Below the pieces are notes generated by a model. It had not been told where the DNA came from and did no database searches. It saw only the letters and a program-made list of their open reading frames with translations. Made by a program: the position numbers and the translations under genes. A stretch of 64,000 nt of DNA from Pleurocapsaceae cyanobacterium CSU_1_1 (lineage in GTDB: Bacteria; Cyanobacteriota; Cyanobacteriia; Cyanobacteriales; Xenococcaceae). This document shows positions 57,191-64,000 of the stretch, one piece after another. How positions within the stretch are numbered: position 1 is the first letter of the stretch; every line of letters starts with the position of its first letter. The stretch is taken from NCBI GenBank assembly GCA_012034765.1, contig JAAUOU010000004.1:24541-88540 (forward strand), written 5' to 3'.

Positions 57191-57589
57191 TCATACAATT
57201 TCTCTTGGCGACTTAACTGGAATCTCTACGCCAATAAACCCAGACACATCACGAGTGACTATGGCATCTACAGTACAAGCTATTGCACAAGCATATTGAA
57301 CTGCATCTTCAAAATCTCTAAAGTTTAATGAAACTGCTTGCTCCAGAATCCCTCGATCCACCGTGCAAATTTGCAAATCACTGAGAATTTGAGTGACTGC
57401 ATCTTTAGCTGCGTCTATTCCTGCTGCTTTCCTAACAATGTAATAAATATTGGTGATTGTGATTGCGGCAATAAAACCTTCAATTTCTCCCGCATCAATT
57501 CGCTCAAATAGTTTTGCTGCATCTTCTACAAATGGCTCTCGTTCTTGTAAAAAATCTAAAACAACATTAGTATCGATCAAAACTCGCAT
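57191..57589 (-). CDS. PIN-domain ribonuclease toxin
   Basis: 132 residues. MRVLIDTNVVLDFLQEREPF with the first Asp, ITITNIYYIVRKAAG in the middle and LNFRDFEDAVQYACAIA with the last acidic cluster; VDAIVTRDVSGF gives the final Asp. A typical VapC-like toxin of the cyanobacterial PIN_3 type. Overlaps the antitoxin stop by one base. Confidence 0.85.
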   Translation of the reverse strand: MRVLIDTNVVLDFLQEREPFVEDAAKLFERIDAGEIEGFIAAITITNIYYIVRKAAGIDAAKDAVTQILSDLQICTVDRGILEQAVSLNFRDFEDAVQYACAIACTVDAIVTRDVSGFIGVEIPVKSPREIV

Positions 57590-57810
57590 TATTGGTATTT
57601 CTTGGTGAGATAAGTCCCATAATCTTCCACATTATCAGTTTCATTTGGCTTTGTTGTACCCTTGGCGATTCCTCGCAGTCGAGACAAATTCTTCGGCTTC
57701 TTCTCTAAGCTTGTTTCTTCCTGTAGAGAGGTAAGAACAGCCTGCACTAATTGCCATCGCTCTTGAATCTGTAATTGTAATACCTGTTTTTGTAATTCTT
57801 GTAATGTCAT
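57589..57810 (-). CDS. Antitoxin of the second PIN pair
   Basis: 73 residues. LQELQKQVLQLQIQERWQLV is the helical N-terminus, and a flexible basic tail LRGIAKGTTKPNETDNVEDY follows, as in small cyanobacterial antitoxins placed before PIN genes. Position and one-base overlap with the toxin are the main evidence. Confidence 0.75.
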   Translation of the reverse strand: MTLQELQKQVLQLQIQERWQLVQAVLTSLQEETSLEKKPKNLSRLRGIAKGTTKPNETDNVEDYGTYLTKKYQ

Positions 57811-57872
57811 TTGGATTTAATGCCTCAGCTAAATATTTCTTCGATGAGATCATTCTGTAAACTTTATTCTAT

Positions 57873-57978
57873 GATTACTTATTACTTCTCCCCAACAACT
57901 TATTCCGCAATTTCAAAATGCGATTAGGCATAGCCTACGCTTCGCGATCGCGATATTTAGCGGCTTCCTCAAACTCTA
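57873..57978 (-). pseudogene. Fragment of the uvrB 3' end, interrupted by a 24-base insert
   Basis: Matches 58551-58630 region of intact uvrB (the CTTCTCCCCAACA start, CCGCAATTTCAAAATGCGAT and the ATATTTAGCGGCTTCCTCAA end) with a few mismatches. Translated on the minus strand it reads [12 protein letters not shown] as in UvrB. At the HIP1 site it carries an insert (57925-57948) of TAGGCATAGCCTACGCTTC plus a second GCGAT. It is separated from uvrB by the hicBA pair. Confidence 0.9.
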
Positions 57979-58056
57979 AGCTTTAGATACTGGAACTTGT
58001 CGAGGAATTTATAAACAAGCCTGTAGTATTCTACAATGTCACTTTTTTACTATTGC

Positions 58057-58278
58057 TCAGGCAACAGTCTGATAAATTATAGGTTTATATTTAGGTACAG
58101 GAGTTAGCTTTCCTTCCTGTTTTGCTGTTTCTAACCATGCTTGTTTTGCTATTAATACTTCTTGCAATGCCTCTTGTGGTGTATCCCCAGCAGCAGAGCA
58201 ATATTTTAGATCGGGAATATCAGCAATATACGCCTCATCTTCCTCACTATAGAAAATATTAATATGATAATCTCTCAT
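58057..58278 (-). CDS. hicB: HicB antitoxin
   Basis: 73 residues. MRDYHINIFYSEEDEAYIAD, then IPDLKYCSAAGDTPQEALQE is the HicB pseudo-RNase-H fold that covers HicA. It lacks a C-terminal DNA-binding domain, so it is a short-type HicB. Follows hicA with a one-base overlap. Confidence 0.9.
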   Translation of the reverse strand: MRDYHINIFYSEEDEAYIADIPDLKYCSAAGDTPQEALQEVLIAKQAWLETAKQEGKLTPVPKYKPIIYQTVA

Positions 58279-58529
58279 TATTTTTCCTTCAATTTCAGAC
58301 TGTTTTCTTCGACTATAGCCAAAAACTGACGCACCTGATAAGGTTGAGCTTTACCTTTACGATTTTGGATATTGACAAGATCGGGGATATCTGGGTGTTT
58401 AAAGATATGGTGACTACCACTAACACGATCTAATCTGAACCCAAAAGCCTCTACTAATGAAACCATCTCATCAAATTGAATATTCTTTGAACCTGACAAG
58501 ATTTTTTCCAGCAGTTTTTTCTTCTTCAT
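58278..58529 (-). CDS. hicA: HicA mRNA interferase toxin
   Basis: 83 residues. The double-stranded-RNA-binding-like fold with FGFRLDRVSGSHHIFKHPDI holds the catalytic His of the G-S-H-H motif, followed by VNIQNRKGKAQPYQVRQFLA. Slightly long at the N-terminus (MKKKKLLEKILSGSKNI). First of the hicA-hicB pair, 21 bases from the end of uvrB. Confidence 0.9.
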   Translation of the reverse strand: MKKKKLLEKILSGSKNIQFDEMVSLVEAFGFRLDRVSGSHHIFKHPDIPDLVNIQNRKGKAQPYQVRQFLAIVEENSLKLKEK

Positions 58530-58550
58530 TCAAATTAGATTGATAAACTA

Positions 58551-60557
58551 TTACTTGTTACTTCTCCCCAACAGTTTATCCCGCAATTTCAAAATGCGAT
58601 CGCGATATTTAGCGGCTTCCTCAAACTCTAGATTTTTGGCAGCTTCTTTCATTTTGGCTTCTAGCTGTTCAATTAGAGCGGGAATTTTTTCTAGAGGCAG
58701 ATCGTAAGATTTTTCGTAAACTTCTTCTAGTTGTTCGGAGTTTAAACGACGAGAGATATCTAGATAAGCCAGAATTGAATTCTCTTCGTTTTTAATAATT
58801 GGCTTGGGGGTAATATTGTGGCGTTTATTGTAAGCAACCTGAATATTACGTCTTCTTTCTGTTTCTTCAATCGCCCTTGCCATGCTGTTAGTCAGGTTGT
58901 CGGCATATAAAATTGCCTGTCCTTCGACGTGTCTAGCTGCTCTACCAATAGTTTGAATAATTGAGCTTTCCGAACGCAAAAAGCCTTCTTTATCAGCATC
59001 TAAGATGGCGACTAAAGATACTTCGGGTAAGTCTAAACCTTCCCGCAAGAGGTTAACCCCAATCAGTACATCTACATCACCCCGACGTAAAGACTGCAAG
59101 ATTTCAATCCGTTCAATCGATTTAATTTCCGAATGGAGATACTGCACCTTAAGATCTCGTTCGGCAAAATATTCGCTCAAGTCTTCCGACATCTTCTTAG
59201 TTAAGGTGGTGACTAATACTCTTTCCCCTTTGGCAATACGTTCATGGATTTCGCCATATAAATCATCTACCTGTCCTTCGGTGGGGCGAACTAAGATTTC
59301 AGGATCGATTACTCCTGTAGGGCGAATAATTTGCTGGGCGACGCGATCTTCTGACTGTTCCAATTCCCACTTAGCAGGAGTGGCAGAAACAAAAACACAC
59401 TGATTAACCTTATCCCAAAATTCATCGGCTTTTAAAGGGCGATTATCCGCAGCAGAAGGCAATCTAAAACCATGTTCAATTAAAACTTTCTTTCTAGCGC
59501 GATCGCCATTATACATCCCCCTTAGTTGAGGTACGCTAACGTGAGATTCATCAATTACTAGTAACCAATCATCAGGAAAATAGTCCACTAAACATTCTGG
59601 TGGTGCGCCTGGTTCTTTTCCTGCCAAATGTCGAGAATAATTCTCTACGCCGTTACAATAACCAACTTCCTGTAGTAGCTCTAAATCATAACGACAACGC
59701 TGTTCTAATCTTTGGGCTTCCAGTAGCTTGTTCTCACTTTCTAGTTCAATTAAGCGCCCTTCCAATTCCTGTCTAATATTTAAACAGGCTGCTGCTAATC
59801 TTTCTTTCGGGGTAACAAAGTGTCGGGCGGGATAAATACTCACGCCGTTCATACTCTTTAAAATCTCTCCCGTGACAGGATCGACATAACGGATAGCTTC
59901 GATTTCATCCCCAAAAAACTCCACCCGAATTACGCGATCTTCATAGGCGGGAACAATTTCCAAAACATCTCCCTTAACCCGAAATCGCCCTCGCTCAAGT
60001 TCAATATCGTTACGGGAATACTGGACTGTAACTAAATCGCGCAATAATTCCCGCTGATTGACTTCCATGCCCAATTTAAGCGGTACGGCAGCCTTAAGAT
60101 ACTCCGCAGGCATTCCCAAACCATAAATACAGCTAATGGAGGCGACAACAATTACATCCTTGCGTTCAAAAAGCGATCGCGTTGCGGAATGACGCAACAT
60201 ATCAATCTCATCATTAATCGAAGCCGTCTTCTCAATATAGGTATCACTAACGGGAATATATGCCTCTGGCTGATAGTAGTCGTAATAACTGACAAAATAC
60301 TCCACCGCATTATCAGGGAAAAACAACCGCAACTCATTGCACAACTGGGCTGCCAAGGTTTTATTATGCGCCAAGACCAAAGTTGGCTGCTGCACATTGT
60401 TAATTAAATTAGCTACCGAAAAAGTCTTACCCGTACCTGTCGCCCCTAATAAAGTTTGAAAACGGTTCCCTTGCTGTAGCGATTCGGTTAGTTGAGCGAT
60501 CGCTTCTGGCTGATCTCCCCCTGGTTCAAAGGGTGCTTGCAGGTTAAATAAGCTCAT
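58551..60557 (-). CDS. uvrB: Excinuclease ABC subunit UvrB
   Basis: 668 residues, intact. [20 protein letters not shown], Walker [17 protein letters not shown], the beta-hairpin [18 protein letters not shown]-type [19 protein letters not shown], motif [21 protein letters not shown], motif [15 protein letters not shown] and a C-terminal UVR domain ([20 protein letters not shown]). The central damage-verifying helicase of nucleotide excision repair. Fragments of both of its ends lie outside it, separated by hicBA on the left and a Uma2 gene on the right. Confidence 0.98.
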   Translation of the reverse strand: MSLFNLQAPFEPGGDQPEAIAQLTESLQQGNRFQTLLGATGTGKTFSVANLINNVQQPTLVLAHNKTLAAQLCNELRLFFPDNAVEYFVSYYDYYQPEAYIPVSDTYIEKTASINDEIDMLRHSATRSLFERKDVIVVASISCIYGLGMPAEYLKAAVPLKLGMEVNQRELLRDLVTVQYSRNDIELERGRFRVKGDVLEIVPAYEDRVIRVEFFGDEIEAIRYVDPVTGEILKSMNGVSIYPARHFVTPKERLAAACLNIRQELEGRLIELESENKLLEAQRLEQRCRYDLELLQEVGYCNGVENYSRHLAGKEPGAPPECLVDYFPDDWLLVIDESHVSVPQLRGMYNGDRARKKVLIEHGFRLPSAADNRPLKADEFWDKVNQCVFVSATPAKWELEQSEDRVAQQIIRPTGVIDPEILVRPTEGQVDDLYGEIHERIAKGERVLVTTLTKKMSEDLSEYFAERDLKVQYLHSEIKSIERIEILQSLRRGDVDVLIGVNLLREGLDLPEVSLVAILDADKEGFLRSESSIIQTIGRAARHVEGQAILYADNLTNSMARAIEETERRRNIQVAYNKRHNITPKPIIKNEENSILAYLDISRRLNSEQLEEVYEKSYDLPLEKIPALIEQLEAKMKEAAKNLEFEEAAKYRDRILKLRDKLLGRSNK

Positions 60558-60774
60558 TTAAAGTAAGTATTTCTTTCTTCTTACTCTTTATAGCGCAAAT
60601 TTAATCATTAGTTCATTTGTTTTAAAAAGCAGTTATCCAGCAAATCGATTTGACTGAGCAATTCAAAAAAGGCTTGCTGCAAAAAATGTTTGTGTAAGTT
60701 GTTAAGATTAAAGAGCCAAACCCATCAAAAACGATCCTCATCCTAAACAGTAGTCAACCAGGGACTAACTTATC

Positions 60775-61353
60775 ATGACTGCCGCCAAAGAAAATCTCCC
60801 TCAGCTTACCCCAGAAGAATATTTTGCCTGGGAAGAAAAGCAGCTAGAAAAGCATGAGTATATTGAAGGTGAAGTTTATGCCATGAGTGGCGGTAGCGTC
60901 AATCATGGTCGCATTGCCATCAAATTTACTGCCATGTTCGATAATCATTTAGAGGGTGGCAATTGTATAATTGGTAATTCTGACATCAAGGTTAATATTG
61001 TCACCACCAATAACTACACCTATCCAGATGCTAGTATTACCTGTGACGATCGCGATAAAACCACAACCCAATATATTACCTACCCCTGCTTAATCGTAGA
61101 AGTTTTATCAGATAGCATTGAAGCATACGATCGCGGTAGCAAATTTAGAATGTACCGCAACAATCCTGTCTTACAAGATTATTTATTAGTGAGTTCAACC
61201 AAAATAGAAGTTGATTTGTATCATAAAACAGAGACGGGTGAATGGATCATCATTAACTATCAAGAAGGCGATACCGTAGAACTAAAAAGCATCAACCTGA
61301 GTTTCCCCGTCGAGCAAGTCTATCGAGGCTTGGTACTAACTCCAGAATCCTAA
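60775..61353 (+). CDS. Uma2 family (DUF820) endonuclease-like protein
   Basis: 192 residues. LTPEEYFAWEEKQLEKHEYI with EGEVYAMSGGSVNHGRIA, then the nuclease-like core YTYPDASITCDDR and PCLIVEVLSDSIEAYDRGSK (PD-(D/E)XK type, E-V-L) and FRMYRNNPVLQDYLLVSS. A family greatly expanded in cyanobacteria and of uncertain role; nuclease activity is predicted from the fold. Placed between uvrB and the uvrB 5' fragment. Confidence 0.9.
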   Translation: MTAAKENLPQLTPEEYFAWEEKQLEKHEYIEGEVYAMSGGSVNHGRIAIKFTAMFDNHLEGGNCIIGNSDIKVNIVTTNNYTYPDASITCDDRDKTTTQYITYPCLIVEVLSDSIEAYDRGSKFRMYRNNPVLQDYLLVSSTKIEVDLYHKTETGEWIIINYQEGDTVELKSINLSFPVEQVYRGLVLTPES

Positions 61354-61365
61354 TTAGCTCTCATA

Positions 61366-61452
61366 AGCAGGCGATCGCTTCTGGTCGAGCTCCCCCTAGT
61401 TCAAAAGGCGCTTGCAAGTTAAATAAGCTCATTTAAAGTAAGTATCTCGATC
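61366..61452 (-). pseudogene. Fragment of the uvrB 5' end
   Basis: Reads [20 protein letters not shown] from the ATG at 61432, against [20 protein letters not shown] in the intact gene, and the 5' flank TTTAAAGTAAGTAT matches too. About 85 percent identical at the DNA level over 87 bases. It stands in the same orientation as uvrB, beyond the Uma2 gene, and has no body. Confidence 0.9.
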
Positions 61453-61508
61453 TTCTTAATTTAAAATAACGCACATTAAGTTAGCTCAAAACTCCTTGAG
61501 GTGAAACC

Positions 61509-61571
61509 ATGACATTCGATGATTTGACCCTAGCTATTAAAGAACAAATCAAAGCGATCGCATTACCTTAA
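61509..61571 (+). pseudogene. 20-codon ORF resembling an addiction-module N-terminus
   Basis: MTFDDLTLAIKEQIKAIALP then stop. The phrase MTFDDL...AIKEQIK is typical of the start of small antitoxin-like proteins. Probably a truncated remnant; it may be chance. Confidence 0.2.
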
Positions 61572-61578
61572 AAGCAGA

Positions 61579-61848
61579 TCAAAACTGTTCGTAATGACCG
61601 CCGATAGCAAAAATATAAATATAGCGATCGTCAAACTTATAAATCAGACGATCTTTCTGAGATAATCGTCTCGACCAAAATCCCGATAAGTTATGTTTCA
61701 AAGGTTCGGGTTTTCCCAATCCCTCTGATGGATCGCCTCGTAGCATTTCTTTAAGTATTTTACAGAGATTCTTATGTAACTTGCGGTCTTTTATTCTAAG
61801 TTCTTCGTATACTTGCCAAGTTTTACCTTCAAATACCAGCGATCTCAT
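61579..61848 (-). CDS. yoeB: YoeB/Txe family mRNA interferase toxin
   Basis: 89 residues of RelE fold. GKTWQVYEELRIKDRKLHKN, then the Gly-Lys-Pro-Glu-Pro-Leu box EGLGKPEPLKHNLSGFWSRR with catalytic Glu and Arg, and IFAIGGHYEQF with the final His-Tyr. A ribosome-dependent mRNA cleaver in YoeB. Starts inside the end of the antitoxin gene (20-base overlap). Confidence 0.92.
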   Translation of the reverse strand: MRSLVFEGKTWQVYEELRIKDRKLHKNLCKILKEMLRGDPSEGLGKPEPLKHNLSGFWSRRLSQKDRLIYKFDDRYIYIFAIGGHYEQF

Positions 61849-62143
61849 CTAATTCCTCGGCACTTGGTTTGTATCCTTTATTTGCTTGATGGGTTACTTG
61901 AGACTCTGCTATTTGCTGCATTAAGCTTTGATTTTGCAAGACATATAGGGTTTCTTGCTCCCTTGACCAATCTTCTGCGCTGATAACGACAAAATCCTCG
62001 CCGTTGCGACGAGTTACTTTTAAAGGCTGATGCTCTCGAACGACTGTTTCCACACAATGCTTGAGTTTTTCCCGAAACTGATTGACGCTGATGCTATCCA
62101 CTTTATTGTTTTTCTGTAAATTATGTACGGTAATGCCGTACAT
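61829..62143 (-). CDS. yefM: YefM/Phd family antitoxin
   Basis: 104 residues. SISVNQFREKLKHCVETVVR and LKVTRRNGEDFVVISAEDW are the Phd/YefM DNA-binding domain; the C-terminal helix QNQSLMQQIAESQVTHQANK wraps the toxin. The first 15 residues are less typical, and MYG could be replaced by a later start. Probably autorepresses the pair. Confidence 0.9.
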   Translation of the reverse strand: MYGITVHNLQKNNKVDSISVNQFREKLKHCVETVVREHQPLKVTRRNGEDFVVISAEDWSREQETLYVLQNQSLMQQIAESQVTHQANKGYKPSAEELDEIAGI

Positions 62144-62240
62144 TTTAGCTCAAAAGCACAGATCTCAGATTGATTCAAGCCAGAATCCATAAAAAAGTTT
62201 TGCAGGAAGCTGTAATCTTATGAGAGACGATTGAGAGAAA

Positions 62241-62402
62241 ATGCGGGATATCCAAGAGGTGATCGCGGCTATTCCCAATGATGTTAATCAACTGATTAGC
62301 GAAGAAGACTACCAGAAGCAGAAAGCTTCTATTCTGGAGCTAATCGGTAAAGAAGTTCAATTGAGGAGTAAGCGAGATCTATATTATCAACAAGTTCGAT
62401 GA
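62241..62402 (+). CDS. Small hypothetical ORF, 53 residues
   Basis: Starts MRDIQEVIAAIPNDVNQLIS and ends LRSKRDLYYQQVR; charged and helical. Transcribed away from the yefM-yoeB pair. No family recognised. No clear Shine-Dalgarno beyond GAGAGAAA before the ATG. Confidence 0.35.
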   Translation: MRDIQEVIAAIPNDVNQLISEEDYQKQKASILELIGKEVQLRSKRDLYYQQVR

Positions 62403-62631
62403 CGCTTTCGGCGAGTTTAAATCGGAATCATAAAACAGCTTTCACATGTAGGCGATCGCCTACACATATTTTGATTCTTTTAGGCATAAGAGCGATCGCA
62501 TTGTCTTTAGTCTACAAGTCACAAGCTATCCGAGCATCGAATAAAATTGAGGAGCTATATAAAATGGCGGTATTTACTGTTAGAACAATGTTTGATCAAT
62601 ATCGTACTAAAGTCGTAGTTTAACTGCAATA

Positions 62632-63804
62632 ATGTTAGCTAAAAGCCCAGAGTTTGTTTATATTTGCCAGTCTCAGAGTAATGGTCAAGGGAGCTTGAGT
62701 GGTTTGCGCCTGGGGGTTAAAGACCTGTTTCACATTGCTGGTATGCCAACAACTGCGGGTAATCCTGACTGGTTGACCAGTCATCCTCAACCAGCAAAAT
62801 ATACTGCCCCCAGCGTCAAGTCTTTATTAGATGAGGGGGCGACACTGATCGGCAAGACTTTAACCGATGAACTAGCTTATAGTCTTGAAGGTATCAACAA
62901 GCATTACGGTACGCCGATTAATCCCACAGCACCAGAACGGATTCCAGGTGGTTCTAGTAGCGGTTCGGCAGTGGGCGTTGCTAATTCTAGTATTGATATT
63001 GGTTTAGGCACGGATACGGCTGGTTCTATTCGCGTACCAGCAAGTTATAACGGTCTTTATGGTTTGCGTCCTAGTCACGGTGCGGTTAGTTGCGAACATC
63101 TGATTGCTTTAGCACCGCGCTTTGATACGGTGGGCTGGATGACCCGCGATTTTCCGACTTTGAGGCGAGTAGCTGAAGTACTGCTACCGTCGACAGTTAA
63201 CCAGAACCTATCTCATTTGGTAGTGTGCCAGATTGCAGGGATCGAATCTTGGATAAAAGCTTGTCGTCCTCTGTTAACTGCGATCGCTAGTCAGTTTGAT
63301 TCGATTGAGTATGTCGAAATTAGCCCTAAACATCTGTCCTTAGCTAATGCTGCTTTTCGAGTGTTGCAGGGGAGAGAAATTTGGCGGGTTCATGGTCGCT
63401 GGATCGACGCAAGAAAGCCCGATTTAGCTGTGGAAATTAGCGATCGCTTCACTTGGTGTCAAAGTCTTAGTGAAAATGACGAACGACAAGCTGAAGATCA
63501 AGCCCAAGAATTTATTGATTTTTGGCATACTCATGTTTTGTTTAATAATGAGCAAGTGTTGTTGCTGCCCACTACTCCAGGAGCAGCACCCTTGCTCAAT
63601 ACTTCAGCTTCATTACTACGAGAATATCGCACTCATCTACTGACTTTGACTACTCCTGCAAGTTTAACCAATGCACCACAAATCAGTTTGCCATATTTAA
63701 GCAGCGATCGCGCTCCCTGGGGAGTGTCCTTGACAACATATTCTGGTGGCGATCGCGCCTTACTCAATTGCGTTGCTAAACTAGAGCAACTTTTACCTGT
63801 CTAA
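62632..63804 (+). CDS. Amidase-signature family hydrolase
   Basis: 390 residues. The Ser-cisSer-Lys triad is visible: GVKDLFHIAGMPT (Lys), RIPGGSSSGSAVGVANSSID (cis-Ser) and LGTDTAGSIRVPASYNGLYG (nucleophile Ser). The C-terminal part is shorter than in GatA and resembles plant AMI1-type indole-acetamide/aliphatic amidases. Substrate unknown. The ATG at 62632 lies eight bases after the upstream ORF, which looks spurious. Confidence 0.9.
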   Translation: MLAKSPEFVYICQSQSNGQGSLSGLRLGVKDLFHIAGMPTTAGNPDWLTSHPQPAKYTAPSVKSLLDEGATLIGKTLTDELAYSLEGINKHYGTPINPTAPERIPGGSSSGSAVGVANSSIDIGLGTDTAGSIRVPASYNGLYGLRPSHGAVSCEHLIALAPRFDTVGWMTRDFPTLRRVAEVLLPSTVNQNLSHLVVCQIAGIESWIKACRPLLTAIASQFDSIEYVEISPKHLSLANAAFRVLQGREIWRVHGRWIDARKPDLAVEISDRFTWCQSLSENDERQAEDQAQEFIDFWHTHVLFNNEQVLLLPTTPGAAPLLNTSASLLREYRTHLLTLTTPASLTNAPQISLPYLSSDRAPWGVSLTTYSGGDRALLNCVAKLEQLLPV

Positions 63805-64000
63805 ATCTTCAGGGTGAATGTAGCTAAAATTGGGGATTAAAAATAATTAATGTTATTGAGGTTTTATTTGAACCTCCCAATCTGCGGAGCAGAGGGATTC
63901 CCATATAGACTCTTATCTAGACTAAAGTAGTCCCCGACAGAACGCCGTTACTGGGCTGTTTGTTTAACGTTGACGGGCGCACCGACCGCAAACGGAGCTA
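63805..64000. other. Window end, no gene assigned
   Basis: A weak GAGGTT/AACCTC hairpin at 63858-63876 may end the amidase transcript. The last 60 bases are more GC-rich and on the minus strand read APFAVGAPVNVKQTAQ to a stop, which could be the end of a gene entering from the right. Too short to name. Confidence 0.3.

Noticed and set aside
62399..62623. 74-codon ORF before the amidase
   Set aside because: Composition is not protein-like, it is built around two HIP1 sites and has no family resemblance.
1..64000. tRNA, rRNA, riboswitch or complete insertion sequence
   Set aside because: None recognised on reading both strands; structure-based searches (tRNAscan, Infernal) would be needed to exclude small RNAs.

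Overview
The window is cyanobacterial chromosome. GCGATCGC (HIP1) octamers are scattered through nearly every gene. It carries a CpcS/CpeS-type phycobiliprotein lyase, an NblB/CpcE-like HEAT-repeat protein, a cyanobacterial-type short rpoZ beside a DUF1818 gene, DUF3110, an EGY-type site-2 protease and a Ni-SOD maturation protease. Heptanucleotide (STRR-type) tandem repeats and small palindromic dispersed repeats fill many intergenic gaps. A filamentous, colonial or baeocyte-forming cyanobacterium is plausible, but the genus cannot be read from the sequence alone.

Layout. 0-13 kb: aroE (cut by the window edge), lpxD, a C-terminally truncated methyltransferase, a P-loop-less AAA-like membrane protein, a Yip1-like membrane protein, a large lipase-like protein split by a -1 frameshift, a peptide-ABC dual ATPase, an orphan C5-cytosine methyltransferase, ubiX, a HEAT-repeat protein and a coiled-coil protein. 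13.8-26.8 kb: a surface-glycan style island with an RTX calcium-binding protein, two giant TPR/glycosyltransferase fusions, a glycosyltransferase-like protein, a sulfotransferase and two methyltransferases; most of it (about 19.2-26.8 kb) is clearly AT-richer than its surroundings. 26.9-34.5 kb: a small defence/stress island with a VapBC-like pair, a MntA-HepT pair followed by a shrunken tandem copy of itself, and a four-gene minus-strand operon that I read as a Zorya-like anti-phage system (ZorA motor stator, ZorB OmpA-like partner, ZorC-like EH-signature protein) with an unknown small first gene and no ZorD. 34.5-50 kb: glycosyltransferase, peptide-binding protein, sodX, STAS protein, cysC, ABC-F ATPase, GDPD, flippase, methyltransferase, larB, dnaK, SemiSWEET, gpsA. 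50-57 kb: DUF1818, rpoZ, phycobiliprotein lyase, ruvB, a small membrane protein, DUF92, site-2 protease, murQ, DUF3110. 57-62 kb: a toxin-antitoxin-rich stretch (PIN pair, HicAB, YefM-YoeB, Uma2) surrounding an intact uvrB, with fragments of the 3' and the 5' end of uvrB left on the two outer sides. 62.6-63.8 kb: an amidase.

At least ten genes are interrupted by a single frame change, most restored by adding one base, usually in a short homopolymer. Housekeeping-type genes (murQ, larB, site-2 protease, ABC-F) are among them, so residual sequencing deletions are the simplest explanation for the set. One of them (6388-6407) nevertheless has the exact architecture of a dnaX-like programmed -1 frameshift site. 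The most promising biology is the ZorD-less Zorya-like operon and the duplicated, element-invaded ends of uvrB. I saw no rRNA, tRNA, CRISPR array or intact insertion sequence.
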